NCBI GenBank assembly: GCA_002412775.1
Contig: DHVT01000025.1
Location: 223,354-257,736 of the forward strand
Origin: Firmicutes bacterium UBA5201
Lineage (GTDB): Bacteria > Bacillota > Clostridia > Peptostreptococcales > Acidaminobacteraceae
DNA length: 34,383 bases
Direction: 5' to 3'
Of this stretch, positions 8,607 to 16,441 are shown piece after piece. A program made the position numbers and the translations under genes. Below the pieces are notes generated by a model. It saw nothing but the letters and a program-made list of their open reading frames with translations, had not been told where the DNA came from and searched no databases. Position 1 is the stretch's first letter, and each line of letters begins with the position of its first letter.

Positions 8607-9519
8607 ACAATTTCGAGTATTCAACAGCAAGTTGAGCCGCGACCTTCGCATTGTTATACACCAGTTCTATGTTCGAATCGAGGCTGTCTCCACCTGTGAT
8701 TTCTTTGACTTTCGCCAGCAGGAACGGAGTGGATTCTTTGCCTTTGATTCCCGCTTTTTCAGCTTCTGCAACTGCAGTTTCAATCGCGCCGGTGATGGCA
8801 TCAAAGTCCATCTCATAAGCTTCTGGGATAGGATTGGCTACTACCAGGCCGCCGTCCAGTCCGAGGTCCCATTTCGCTTTGAGTGCCTCGGCGAGTTCAA
8901 GTGGGGAGTCCACTCTGTAGTCCACGCCGAAACCACTTTTTCTTGTGTAGAATGCGGGAAGTTCATCGGTTTGGTATCCGACTACAGGTACGCCGTTGGT
9001 CTCAAGGTACTCAAGGGTCAATCCGATGTCGAGGATCGATTTTGCGCCGGCACAGACAACAGCTACGTTGGTGTGCGCCAGTTCCTGTAAATCCGCCGAT
9101 ATGTCAAAAGTTTCCTGAGCGCCACGGTGCACACCGCCGATGCCGCCAGTCGCGAATATTTTTACTCCGGCAAGTGCCGCAAGGATCATCGTTGAAGCCA
9201 CAGTAGTCGCCCCGTCGAGTTTCTTCGCAACGATGAAAGGAATATCCCTTCTGGAGGTTTTGATCACATCTTTGGCTTTTCCAAGGTACTCGATTTCTTC
9301 TTCGGAGAGACCCACTTTGAGTCTGCCGCCGAGGATTGCGATCGTTGCAGGAACCGCACCGTGGTCACGGATGATTTTTTCGCAATTGAGAGCGGTTTCA
9401 ACGTTTCTTGGGTATGGCATGCCATGTGAAATGATGGTGGATTCCAGTGCCACGACTGCTTTGCCGTCTTGGATCGCTTTTGCCACTTCAGGACTGACGT
9501 CCAAATACTTTTCTAACAT
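8605..9519 (-). CDS. psuG: Pseudouridine-5'-phosphate glycosidase
   Basis: Cleaves pseudouridine 5'-phosphate (C-C glycosidic bond) to uracil and ribose 5-phosphate; cytoplasmic. The 304-residue length and motifs match the family: VVALESTIISHGMPYP with Glu26, TVASTM near 106, FATGGIGGVHRGA near 122-134, CAGAKSILDIG with the probable catalytic Lys160, and LVVANPIPE near the C-terminus. The gene overlaps the kinase gene upstream by 7 bp (ATG within the kinase's last codons), forming a two-gene operon in which the kinase makes the substrate of this enzyme. The known pathway is pseudouridine salvage. Confidence 0.95.
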   Translation of the reverse strand: MLEKYLDVSPEVAKAIQDGKAVVALESTIISHGMPYPRNVETALNCEKIIRDHGAVPATIAILGGRLKVGLSEEEIEYLGKAKDVIKTSRRDIPFIVAKKLDGATTVASTMILAALAGVKIFATGGIGGVHRGAQETFDISADLQELAHTNVAVVCAGAKSILDIGLTLEYLETNGVPVVGYQTDELPAFYTRKSGFGVDYRVDSPLELAEALKAKWDLGLDGGLVVANPIPEAYEMDFDAITGAIETAVAEAEKAGIKGKESTPFLLAKVKEITGGDSLDSNIELVYNNAKVAAQLAVEYSKL

Positions 9520-10607
9520 AATTTAAGCTCCTTTACTTTTTCAAAAATAGTCTCTTCAGACATTTGAGGGTTGATTGTATTTTCATGTGAAAGTGCAATA
9601 ATGGATGCCGCTATTGCAATTTCAGCGGTTTCACTTGTGCTCATGCCTTTGAGGAATCCTAGACCGAGTGCCGCGATAAAAGCGTCGCCGGCTCCTGTGG
9701 CATTGACGATCCTTATTTTTGGAGGGCGAATGACTCCAGAAGTTTCGGAGTTGCTATAAAATACTCCGCGCTCACCTAAACTTATGAAAACTTGTTTGAC
9801 ACCCTTTTGATGGAGGATTTCCACGGCTTTTTTGAGATCCGCCTCATCGATGATTTTGACGCCGGTGAGCATTTCAGCCTCAATCTTATTGGGCTTGATG
9901 GTGTGAAAATAACCGATCAGGTCTTTGACTTTATTGGCTTTGGTGGTGGACACCGTATCCAGGAAGAAAATCTTGTCCTTGAAGGCTGTTACGATGTACT
10001 CGAGCACTTCAATCGGCAGGTTCGTGTCAAGAACGCAAAATGCAGCATTTTCAATGACATGCCTTTTGCCCTTTATGAAATCCACCGTCATTTGGTCGCT
10101 GATGTCCATATGCGAGATCGCAAGGACCATATCTTTGGTGTCATCGAGGATGGACAGGTAAGTGGAAGTGGATGCACCGCTTACAATCAGAGAATCCTGC
10201 ATGTTGATGCCCACCATTCGAGCCTCATCGAGAATCTTTTGGCCGTACACGTCGTCGCCGATCGTACTGATCAGTCTGGTGTTCACACCCATTCTCACGA
10301 GGTTTTCAGCGATGTTTCTCCCGACGCCTCCGAGTGAAATCTTCACTTCTCCGACGTTCGAATCCTTATAAATCAGCTCGGATGAAGGGAACCCTTGGAT
10401 GTCGATGTTCGATCCGCCGATGACACAGACGTAATCGTCTTCTCTGACGATATAGCCTTTTCCCAAAATGTAGCCTTTTTTCATAAGGTTGGTAATGTGA
10501 ACCGCAACCGATGAACGCGTGATACCAAGCGATTCGGCAAGTTCACTTTGTGATATGAGGGGATTCTTGCGCAGACGCTCAAGGATCTCCTGTTCCCGAT
10601 TTGTCAC
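9513..10607 (-). CDS. psuK: PfkB-family (pseudouridine) kinase with N-terminal winged-helix domain
   Basis: 364 residues. Residues 1-55 form a helix-turn-helix of the MarR/LexA-like type (EQEILERLRKNPLISQSELA, then a recognition helix SRSSVAVHITNL-like segment). From residue 59 it is a ribokinase/PfkB fold with CVIGGSNIDI, the sugar-binding GGVGRNIAENL, and ATP-site/catalytic GAGDAF (305-310, Asp308). Placement directly before psuG supports pseudouridine as substrate. The start is GTG preceded by AAGGAGG. The DNA-binding domain suggests the kinase may repress its own operon, perhaps through the palindrome at 10633-10646. HTH-PfkB fusions are known, but the regulatory role here is inference. 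Confidence 0.88.
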   Translation of the reverse strand: MTNREQEILERLRKNPLISQSELAESLGITRSSVAVHITNLMKKGYILGKGYIVREDDYVCVIGGSNIDIQGFPSSELIYKDSNVGEVKISLGGVGRNIAENLVRMGVNTRLISTIGDDVYGQKILDEARMVGINMQDSLIVSGASTSTYLSILDDTKDMVLAISHMDISDQMTVDFIKGKRHVIENAAFCVLDTNLPIEVLEYIVTAFKDKIFFLDTVSTTKANKVKDLIGYFHTIKPNKIEAEMLTGVKIIDEADLKKAVEILHQKGVKQVFISLGERGVFYSNSETSGVIRPPKIRIVNATGAGDAFIAALGLGFLKGMSTSETAEIAIAASIIALSHENTINPQMSEETIFEKVKELKLC

Positions 10608-10632
10608 TTTGACCTCCTTATTGTTGTCTAAT

Positions 10633-10646
10633 CAAATGCTTATTTG
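10633..10646. promoter_or_regulatory. 14-bp palindrome just downstream of the psuK promoter (possible operator)
   Basis: CAAATGCTTATTTG has CAAAT/ATTTG arms around GCTT. It lies about where transcription of the psu operon would begin, a good place for a repressor. Confidence 0.4.
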
Positions 10647-10660
10647 GTAATCTTAAGTTT

Positions 10661-10689
10661 ATATTACTCCTGTCTGATAAATTTGTCAA
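10661..10689 (-). promoter_or_regulatory. Sigma-A-type promoter of the psuK-psuG operon
   Basis: On the minus strand a perfect TTGACA (10684-10689) is followed after exactly 17 bp by TAATAT (10661-10666). Confidence 0.8.
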
Positions 10690-10738
10690 GAGCAAATCAT
10701 TAAAAAATGCTTAAGCAAGCCTTAAGTTGCATTAACAA

Positions 10739-10769
10739 TTGAATAAAGCAAAATCTTAAGTGGTATAAT
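10739..10769 (+). promoter_or_regulatory. Promoter for the membrane protein/lipoprotein pair
   Basis: An extended -10 TGGTATAAT (TATAAT at 10764-10769) lies 21 bp before the ATG. A weak -35 TTGAAT (10739-10744) is spaced 19 bp away. Confidence 0.55.
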
Positions 10770-10790
10770 GGTCATAAATGGAGGTGCGGT

Positions 10791-11171
10791 ATGGAACCCG
10801 ATCAAAAACAAAAAGTTGCAGTCAAAACGAAATTTGAAAACTTCACTTACGGACTGATCAAGATGGTGAAATACATTTTGCTTATCGTGGTTGTGGGATT
10901 CGTGATCAGTTATCTGATCCATTATTTTAGGGCGTATAACTTGTCGACTGTCCTCAAGATTGTGGGTGGCGTCATTGTGTTCATCGGACTCGCATCGCAA
11001 CTGGGCACAGGCGGATTCAACAGAGATTACAATTACAACATGGCCAAGATGTCCAACCCTGACCTTGTGAAGTATGAAAGAGGTGCCGCCAAGATGGATG
11101 AAAATCTGATTTTCATGACCATTTTCGCATTTGCGGGCCTGATCGTTTTGGGAATTGGCTTTCTCGTTTAA
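10791..11171 (+). CDS. Small integral membrane protein, function unknown
   Basis: 126 residues with three hydrophobic helices at about 25-47, 57-74 and 105-125. The N-terminus is charged and the loop GTGGFNRDYNYNMAKMSNPDLVKYERG is polar. I do not recognise the family; the size and three-helix layout recall DUF3899/YtpI-type Firmicute proteins, but no diagnostic motif is visible. The start has GGAGGTG upstream. The next gene, a lipoprotein, begins 18 bp downstream with no terminator between, so the two are probably co-transcribed from the extended -10 promoter. Confidence 0.7.
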   Translation: MEPDQKQKVAVKTKFENFTYGLIKMVKYILLIVVVGFVISYLIHYFRAYNLSTVLKIVGGVIVFIGLASQLGTGGFNRDYNYNMAKMSNPDLVKYERGAAKMDENLIFMTIFAFAGLIVLGIGFLV

Positions 11172-11189
11172 CTGTCCCTGGAGGCAAAG

Positions 11190-12272
11190 ATGAAACGGAT
11201 GATTATGGTATGGATGGCAATCATGCTAGTGACATTGACCGCGTGTGTGGCGGAGGATCAAGTAGAAGAATCACCTGTTGTTGCGGCGGAGGATCAAGCA
11301 GAAGCATCTCCTGTTGTTGCGGCGGAGGGCAATGGGTTCCTCGCAGGCAATATCGGACTGGGCGGTCTGATGGCGGGGGACACTCAGGGAAATGTCTATT
11401 ATAGAAGTGAAACGGATCACTGGGCGCTCTACAAAGCCAACATAGGCGGCTCGGAGAAGCATAAACTCAGCGATGACCGGATCAGCAACATCAATGTTCT
11501 GGGAGAATGGGTCTATTACACCAACTTTGATGACAATTTTTCCATTTATAAGATCACAACGGACGGGTCTGAGAGACAAAGACTGTTGGAAGGCTATTGC
11601 TCCAATCTTTATGTGACGGGTGAGAGGCTCTATTTCGACATGCGCGACGACACCAATATGTCCCACGTCTACAGCATGGACACAAACGGCGGTGATCTGA
11701 AGAAGATCATACCTGAAGCCTCCATGGCCTATTATCATGATGAAGTCGTGTATTACATAGCAAAAGACGGTCTCAATTTATGGCAACTTGACCAAGTGAC
11801 AGGTGAGCATAAAAAACTCACGGACACCTATTCCGCTTATGTCATTGTGGATGACACAGGCATTTGTTACTGGAGCGTGAATGAGGGCACATTCAATCAA
11901 ATGGATCTCGATGGCTCAAGCGAAAGAGTCTTGCTCTCCGGTGGTGATTATTACAACAAATCCGGCAAACACATCTATTTCATAAAATCAGGCGGGAACT
12001 ATGATATTTATGGACTTGATCTGGAAACTGAAACTGAAGTGAGGCTCAGCTCGTTTTCCGGCGAAGTCTACGACGAGCATGGTGAGATCATCGAAGATTT
12101 GACCGGTCTGTCAGACGATGATTTCTCGTTTCAGGAAGGAGCGGCATTTTTATACATCATTGAGAATGAGGTGTTCTCCAGAGGGACTCTGGTGGAATCG
12201 CTTTCGCTGACCGGAAAAGTGGATTGTCTGATGCATTTTGACGGTGCGGGCAATGCGGAATTCTGGGACTGA
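11190..12272 (+). CDS. Lipoprotein with DUF5050-like beta-propeller repeats
   Basis: 360 residues beginning with a lipoprotein signal (MKRMIMVWMAIMLVTLTAC, lipidated Cys19). A short acidic linker contains two copies of a 12-residue unit. From about residue 55 onward there are repeated blades such as NVYYRSETDHWALYKANIGG, EWVYYTNFDDNFSIYKITTDG and RLYFDMRDD...YSMDTNGG. The recurring pattern (YY, about ten residues, IYK-x-x-x-DG-x-x-x-x-x-L) is that of DUF5050 propeller-type extracellular domains. It should sit on the outer membrane surface. Function is unknown; it may act with the membrane protein encoded upstream. GGAGG precedes the ATG. Confidence 0.8.
   Translation: MKRMIMVWMAIMLVTLTACVAEDQVEESPVVAAEDQAEASPVVAAEGNGFLAGNIGLGGLMAGDTQGNVYYRSETDHWALYKANIGGSEKHKLSDDRISNINVLGEWVYYTNFDDNFSIYKITTDGSERQRLLEGYCSNLYVTGERLYFDMRDDTNMSHVYSMDTNGGDLKKIIPEASMAYYHDEVVYYIAKDGLNLWQLDQVTGEHKKLTDTYSAYVIVDDTGICYWSVNEGTFNQMDLDGSSERVLLSGGDYYNKSGKHIYFIKSGGNYDIYGLDLETETEVRLSSFSGEVYDEHGEIIEDLTGLSDDDFSFQEGAAFLYIIENEVFSRGTLVESLSLTGKVDCLMHFDGAGNAEFWD
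11250..11321 (+). repeat. 36-bp tandem duplication inside the lipoprotein gene
   Basis: Units 11250-11285 and 11286-11321 both start GCGGAGGATCAAG and end CCTGTTGTT; they differ at a few positions. They encode AEDQVEESPVVA and AEDQAEASPVVA in the linker after the lipid anchor. Confidence 0.8.
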
Positions 12273-12396
12273 TCCATTACGAAAAAGTCATCCCATTTTA
12301 ACCCGATGATAATCTGTTTTAAATCAATTCTTTAAGAAAGAGGTAGATAATAGGAATTGTAAGAAACTCAGATCAATCACGGGGAGGAAACAAGTT

Positions 12397-12513
12397 ATGG
12401 GTAAAATAAGAAATTTCATTTCTATGGTGGCACTGTCTTCAACCACACTATCCGGACCACCAATCATCACATCATACAAAGATGTGGAGGCTATAAAAAA
12501 ATGCATGAAGTAA
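12397..12513 (+). CDS. Unannotated 38-residue small protein
   Basis: An ATG at 12397 opens a 38-codon frame ending in TAA at 12511. GGGGAGG lies 9 bp upstream, one of the best ribosome-binding sites in the window. A perfect intrinsic terminator follows 22 bp after the stop, so the unit looks like a complete small gene. The product begins MGKIRNFISMVALSS, a mildly amphipathic stretch, passes through SGPPIITSY and ends in a charged tail with one cysteine (KKCMK). There is no clear signal peptide or double-glycine leader. It could be a secreted signalling or antimicrobial peptide, a small membrane-associated regulator, or the remnant of a larger gene. I do not recognise it. Confidence 0.55.
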   Translation: MGKIRNFISMVALSSTTLSGPPIITSYKDVEAIKKCMK

Positions 12514-12535
12514 ATAAAGCAGCAAATAAGCATTG

Positions 12536-12574
12536 AAAGAACTGTTGTCCATATTGGAGTAACAGTTCTTTTGC
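12536..12574 (+). terminator. Intrinsic terminator after the 38-codon gene
   Basis: Perfect 11-nt arms AAAGAACTGTT (12536-12546) and AACAGTTCTTT (12561-12571) with a 14-nt loop and a short T-run. Confidence 0.8.
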
Positions 12575-12578
12575 ATTG

Positions 12579-12606
12579 TTGATAGCGACTTCAAAAAGGG
12601 TAATAG
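12579..12606 (+). promoter_or_regulatory. Candidate promoter for the GH13 glucosidase gene
   Basis: TTGATA (12579-12584) and TAATAG (12601-12606) are 16 bp apart. The -10 is a weak match. Confidence 0.35.
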
Positions 12607-12635
12607 TACCATAGAACCCAGTTCAGGAGGTCGAT

Positions 12636-14252
12636 ATGAAGTGGTGGAAAGAAAGCGTCGTATATCAGATTTATCCCCGCAGTTTCAAGGATTCCAACAA
12701 TGATGGGATCGGTGATATCAAAGGCATCATCGCACACCTGGATGATCTGAGTGACCTTGGTGTCGATGTTCTATGGCTAAGTCCGGTCTATCCCTCGCCG
12801 AATGCGGATTACGGTTACGACATCAGCGATTACAGGAGCATACATAAGGATTATGGCACAATGGATGACATGATGGAACTGATCCATGAATCCGAAAAAA
12901 AGAACATCAAGATCGTGATGGACCTCGTGATCAACCACACATCCGATGAACACGAATGGTTTGTCAAGAGCAGGAACCCTGATAGTCCTTATAGGGATTA
13001 TTATTACTGGCGCCCAGGCAAAGAGGGTGGACCACCCAACAACTGGACCAGTTTTTTTGCCGAGGGATGCTGGGAATACGATGAGACATCAGACGAATAC
13101 TATATGCATCTTTTCGGTGTGAAACAACCGGACCTCAATTATCACAATCCGAAAGTTCTGGAAGAGATCAAAGACATCATGAGATTTTGGCTGGAAAAAG
13201 GTGTTTCCGGATTCAGATGCGATGTGATCAACATCATCTATAAGACCAGTCTTGAAGACGGGAAAAAGAAACTGGTTCTGACCGGAAGCGAACACTATTT
13301 GGCACAGGAAGGCACACATGATATTCTGAGAACGCTCAGAAGGGATGTCCTTTCAGGGTTCGATTGTTTCACGGTGGGAGAGACGGTATTTGTCACTCCT
13401 GAGATGGGCAAAACTCTCACAGATGAGAGCCGAGGGGAACTGGATCTGATTTTTTCTTTCGAACATATGGAGACGGATCAATTCATCGTCAAATGGTTCA
13501 AAAGGAAATTCGACCCCAAAAGATTCGCAGAGGTGATTTTCAAGTGGCAGCAGACCATTGAATGGAATGCCAATTATTTTGAAAACCACGATCAGCCCCG
13601 CAGTGTCTCCCGATTCGGTGATGATGGGAAGTACTGGGAAGCCTCTGCTAAAATGCTCGCCACATGCCTGTTGACACTGAAGGGCACGCCCTTCATCTAC
13701 CAAGGACAGGAAATCGGCATGACCAATTACGGATTCACAAAACTCAATCAGATCAAAGACATTGAGACGCATAACGTGGTGAGGTTCGCTAAAAATATTC
13801 GCATTCCAAAGTGGTACCTCTGGAGCATGATCAGAAAAAATTCCAGGGACAACGCACGCACACCCTATCAGTGGAATTCAGACGACTACGCCGGTTTTTC
13901 CGGGCATGAGCCTTGGTTGTTGGTCAATCCGAACTATTTGAAAATCAACAGGGCAAAACAGGAGAATGATCCGGATTCCTTACTCCATTATTACAAGAGG
14001 ATGATCAGATTACGAAAACGTAATAGAGTGTTGCTTGAAGGTGAGTTCATACCGGTCAAAGCATCGAAAACCGTGATTGTCTATCAAAGAAAACTTGGCG
14101 GTCAGGTTTGGACGATTGCACTGAATTTCTCGAAAAGTCCACTGAAATTTCAAAACACCGGTCGTTTGATCATATCCAGTTATGGTGACGAACATATTTC
14201 TGGAACGCTGAAACCTTTCGAATCAGCTGTTTTTGAGAGTCGCGACGCCTGA
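12636..14252 (+). CDS. GH13 alpha-glucosidase, oligo-1,6-glucosidase type
   Basis: Cytoplasmic glycoside hydrolase of 538 residues, the usual length for the oligo-1,6-glucosidase/trehalose-6-phosphate hydrolase group, with no signal peptide. Conserved regions in order: DLVINHTSDEH (Asp96, His101), GFRCDVIN with nucleophile Asp196, acid/base Glu249 in TVGETVF, and transition-state stabiliser ENHDQPR with His318-Asp319. The valine right after the nucleophile is the residue associated with alpha-1,6 preference in this family (alpha-1,4 maltases carry threonine). Isomaltose-type oligosaccharides are therefore the best guess. No sugar transporter or regulator lies nearby. AGGAGG precedes the ATG, and the gene stands alone. 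Confidence 0.9.
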   Translation: MKWWKESVVYQIYPRSFKDSNNDGIGDIKGIIAHLDDLSDLGVDVLWLSPVYPSPNADYGYDISDYRSIHKDYGTMDDMMELIHESEKKNIKIVMDLVINHTSDEHEWFVKSRNPDSPYRDYYYWRPGKEGGPPNNWTSFFAEGCWEYDETSDEYYMHLFGVKQPDLNYHNPKVLEEIKDIMRFWLEKGVSGFRCDVINIIYKTSLEDGKKKLVLTGSEHYLAQEGTHDILRTLRRDVLSGFDCFTVGETVFVTPEMGKTLTDESRGELDLIFSFEHMETDQFIVKWFKRKFDPKRFAEVIFKWQQTIEWNANYFENHDQPRSVSRFGDDGKYWEASAKMLATCLLTLKGTPFIYQGQEIGMTNYGFTKLNQIKDIETHNVVRFAKNIRIPKWYLWSMIRKNSRDNARTPYQWNSDDYAGFSGHEPWLLVNPNYLKINRAKQENDPDSLLHYYKRMIRLRKRNRVLLEGEFIPVKASKTVIVYQRKLGGQVWTIALNFSKSPLKFQNTGRLIISSYGDEHISGTLKPFESAVFESRDA

Positions 14253-14278
14253 TTCACCACAAATAATAAAAAAAATGT

Positions 14279-14307
14279 TTGTGCTCATATAGATTTGGTA
14301 TTATAAT
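14279..14307 (+). promoter_or_regulatory. Promoter of the tRNA-Leu gene
   Basis: TTGTGC (14279-14284), a 17-bp spacer and a perfect TATAAT (14302-14307) lie 15 bp before the mature tRNA 5' end. Confidence 0.6.
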
Positions 14308-14321
14308 CTATCTAGAGCCAT

Positions 14322-14407
14322 GCAGGTGTGGTGGAATGGCAGACACGCTAGATTCAGGTTCTAGTGAGGGTAACTTCATGCAGGTTCAAGTCCTGTCACC
14401 TGCACCA
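14322..14407 (+). tRNA. tRNA-Leu, anticodon CAG, CCA encoded
   Basis: An 86-nt class II tRNA. Acceptor arms GCAGGTG (14322-14328) and CACCTGC (14397-14403) pair fully, followed by discriminator A and genomic CCA. The anticodon stem CTAGA/TCTAG encloses TTCAGGT, giving CAG, which reads CTG leucine codons. The T-arm has GGTTCAAGTCC and the long variable arm typical of leucine tRNAs is present. Confidence 0.95.
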
Positions 14408-14412
14408 TCTAT

Positions 14413-14449
14413 AAAAAGCATCGACGATAAAACGTTGATGCTTTTTTGT
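14413..14449 (+). terminator. Intrinsic terminator after tRNA-Leu
   Basis: AAAAAGCATCGACG (14413-14426) pairs with CGTTGATGCTTTTT (14433-14446) with a single G-T wobble and a 6-nt loop, and runs into a T tract. Confidence 0.9.
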
Positions 14450-14464
14450 TTTAAGTGGTATATA
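14435..14464 (+). promoter_or_regulatory. Candidate promoter for the receiver-cheC-cyclase operon
   Basis: TTGATG (14435-14440) lies 18 bp before an extended -10 TGGTATATA (TATATA at 14459-14464). The -35 overlaps the tRNA terminator stem. Confidence 0.35.
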
Positions 14465-14505
14465 TCCTAATGAGAGATTCATAATAGAAATGATGGGGTG
14501 GTACT

Positions 14506-14868
14506 GTGAGAATAATCATAGCCGATGATTCGGCCTTTGTTAGAAGGATCATGATCAAAATGTTGAAAACGAATTTCAAGGGGATTGAAATCATAGCATG
14601 CCCGAGTGGCAAGGAAGCGCTTGAGGCATTCAGTCAAAAACCGACCGAGTGGATGATCGTCGATCTGCTTATGCCGGTCATGACGGGACAGGAACTGATT
14701 GAAAACATCAAAGAGAAATTTGATATGCCCAAAATCATTGTCGCATCTGCGGACATCCAGAAAGCCACCCGCGATGAGCTCTATGAAATGGGGATTGTGA
14801 AGTTCATCAACAAACCGCTTACCGCCGAAAAATTAAAAGCGATTGTAGACACAATAAGAGGAGTATAA
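14506..14868 (+). CDS. Stand-alone CheY-like response regulator receiver
   Basis: A 120-residue receiver with no output domain. The acidic pair Asp7-Asp8 (IADDSAFVRR), phospho-acceptor Asp53 (MIVDLLMPVMTG), switch Ser81 (VASAD) and Lys103 (FINKPLT) are all in place, so it should be phosphorylated normally. The start is GTG after a GGGGTGG ribosome-binding site. The CheC-like gene begins 2 bp after the stop, suggesting CheC acts on this protein's phosphoaspartate. No histidine kinase is encoded in the window, so the phosphodonor must come from elsewhere. Confidence 0.92.
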   Translation: MRIIIADDSAFVRRIMIKMLKTNFKGIEIIACPSGKEALEAFSQKPTEWMIVDLLMPVMTGQELIENIKEKFDMPKIIVASADIQKATRDELYEMGIVKFINKPLTAEKLKAIVDTIRGV

Positions 14869-14869
14869 A

Positions 14870-15502
14870 ATGCTTGATGATATGCAAAAATCCATACTCA
14901 AAGAATATGTCAATGTTTTCATCGGGCAGGCTGCGAACATGCTCTCGGAGATGACAAACCAGCGTGTGTTGCTTTCGGTACAGGAGCTGGAAGTGATTGA
15001 TATGAACGATGAAAACGCCACAAATGGAAAGACTTTTTTCGAACATGGGCACATTGTATCGAGTTCCATACGTTTCGGACAGGATTTCTCAGGACGCGCA
15101 TATCTCATTTTTCCCGCCAATAAAGCGAAACAGTTGGTTGATGTTTGTTTGGGTACGCATTTCGAGAACACAGGCGTCGATTTCAATAAAGAACTGACGG
15201 ACACCGATTTCGACGTGCTTAAGGAAATCAGCAACGTGATCCTCAATTCGGTGGTCGGGGAGTTCTCCAATCTGCTTGGCACCAAAGTCGATTTTGGAAT
15301 TCCGGATGTGGAGCTTATTTTCGTTTCTGAAAATGAGCAGATTTCTCATTTGAAGAACAATGTCTACATGTTGATGTTCTTTACCAGTTTCAAAATGGAG
15401 ATGGCGGAAATAAAAGGCGTGGTCGTCATTGCCTTAGGGATGCATTCCCTTAATATGGTTGTGGACAAAATCAATGAGATCATAGGTGAAATGAATGAAT
15501 AA
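14870..15502 (+). CDS. cheC: CheC-like CheY-P phosphatase
   Basis: 210 residues. CheC/CheX/FliY-type phosphatases dephosphorylate CheY-P using E-x-x-N helices. Both pseudo-symmetric helices are intact: LKEYVNVFIGQAANMLSEM (Glu12, Asn15) and LKEISNVILNSVVGEFSNLLG (Glu119, Asn122). It therefore resembles CheC with two active sites rather than a one-site variant. AGAGGAG precedes the start. The gene begins 2 bp after the receiver gene and its last 8 bp overlap the diguanylate cyclase gene, so the three are translationally coupled. No CheD gene is adjacent, unlike the classic cheC-cheD arrangement. Confidence 0.85.
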   Translation: MLDDMQKSILKEYVNVFIGQAANMLSEMTNQRVLLSVQELEVIDMNDENATNGKTFFEHGHIVSSSIRFGQDFSGRAYLIFPANKAKQLVDVCLGTHFENTGVDFNKELTDTDFDVLKEISNVILNSVVGEFSNLLGTKVDFGIPDVELIFVSENEQISHLKNNVYMLMFFTSFKMEMAEIKGVVVIALGMHSLNMVVDKINEIIGEMNE

Positions 15503-16418
15503 TCTTTTGGAGAATACCCTTAACAAACTGAATAATGGTATTGTTCTTGTCGATAAGGACTTCAAGATACAGTTCTGGAACGACTGGCTCACGAGGAAGA
15601 CAGGACTGTTGCTCGTTGAGGTTCTGGGAAAACCAATCGCCGAGTTCGCCCCCAAATTTGAACTGGTCCAATATTGCAAAATTCTGAAAAACGTCATGGA
15701 AACCGGACAATCTAGATTTCTTTCCGGTGCCCTCCACAAGTCGTTCTTCGGTGATTTTGTACAGAACATACAATTCGATCGTGTGACCCATTATCACACC
15801 TCATTTATCATGATCCAGGTGACTGATATAACTAATCATTCCCATAGGGTTCAAAAAATGAGGGATTTCATCAGTATTTTGGAGCTGGAAAATGATGAAA
15901 TGCGAATGAATGAAGCGGAGTCAAGGCAAATGGCGATGCACGACGCATTGACGGGTCTGCCCAACCGATTGCAGTTCGGTGCCAAATTGAATGGCATGAT
16001 TGATTTGAAAAAGCCTTTTGCATTGCTTTTCCTCGATGTGGACAATCTCAAGAACATCAACGATTCCCATGGGCATCGTGCCGGGGATGTCGTCCTACAG
16101 GAGATGGCTTACAGACTCAAAATGGCCGTCCGCACGGAAGATATGGTTGCAAGACTTTCCGGAGATGAATTCGCGGTTATTCTGGAAGGTGTGGATCATG
16201 AAAACGAGGTTGGAAGAATAGTACAAAAAATCATACTGAAATTCAAGCCGAAATTCGTAGTGGATAATGAGAGTCTGTCGGTTTCATGCTCTATAGGAAT
16301 AGCCCTTTACCCAAGGGACGGAGAGGACCCGGATGTATTGCTGGATCTAGCCGATAAGGCGCTGTATCAGATCAAGCGAACCGGGAAAGCCGATTATGGA
16401 TTTTATTCCAATCTATAA
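15495..16418 (+). CDS. PAS-GGDEF diguanylate cyclase
   Basis: 307 residues, soluble. A PAS sensor (about 8-115; NGIVLVDKDFKIQFWND) is joined by a short coiled linker to a GGDEF domain (from HDALTGLPNRLQF at 149). The active-site loop reads SGDEF (222-226), an accepted functional variant. The product-inhibition I-site RTED (213-216) lies exactly five residues ahead. DVDNLKNINDSHGHRAGD holds the metal and nucleotide residues. It should make cyclic di-GMP. The ATG lies inside the end of the cheC gene, so output may be tied to the receiver/CheC pair. Apart from SGDEF there are no substitutions at catalytic positions. Confidence 0.9.
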   Translation: MNNLLENTLNKLNNGIVLVDKDFKIQFWNDWLTRKTGLLLVEVLGKPIAEFAPKFELVQYCKILKNVMETGQSRFLSGALHKSFFGDFVQNIQFDRVTHYHTSFIMIQVTDITNHSHRVQKMRDFISILELENDEMRMNEAESRQMAMHDALTGLPNRLQFGAKLNGMIDLKKPFALLFLDVDNLKNINDSHGHRAGDVVLQEMAYRLKMAVRTEDMVARLSGDEFAVILEGVDHENEVGRIVQKIILKFKPKFVVDNESLSVSCSIGIALYPRDGEDPDVLLDLADKALYQIKRTGKADYGFYSNL

Positions 16419-16441
16419 GAATTGAGTTAGGAGTGACTATA

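Noticed and set aside
9792..10337. 181-residue open frame on the plus strand
   Set aside because: It lies wholly antisense to the psuK kinase domain; no ribosome-binding site and no family resemblance.
12324..12533. 69-residue minus-strand frame opposite the 38-codon gene
   Set aside because: No ribosome-binding site on that strand; the plus-strand frame has both a strong one and a matching terminator.
14279..14470. A 63-residue open frame containing GGMADTLDSGSS
   Set aside because: It is a translation across tRNA-Leu and its terminator, a well-known artefact.
15495..16418. Possible inactive cyclase because the motif is SGDEF, not GGDEF
   Set aside because: SGDEF is an accepted active variant, and the I-site and metal ligands are intact.
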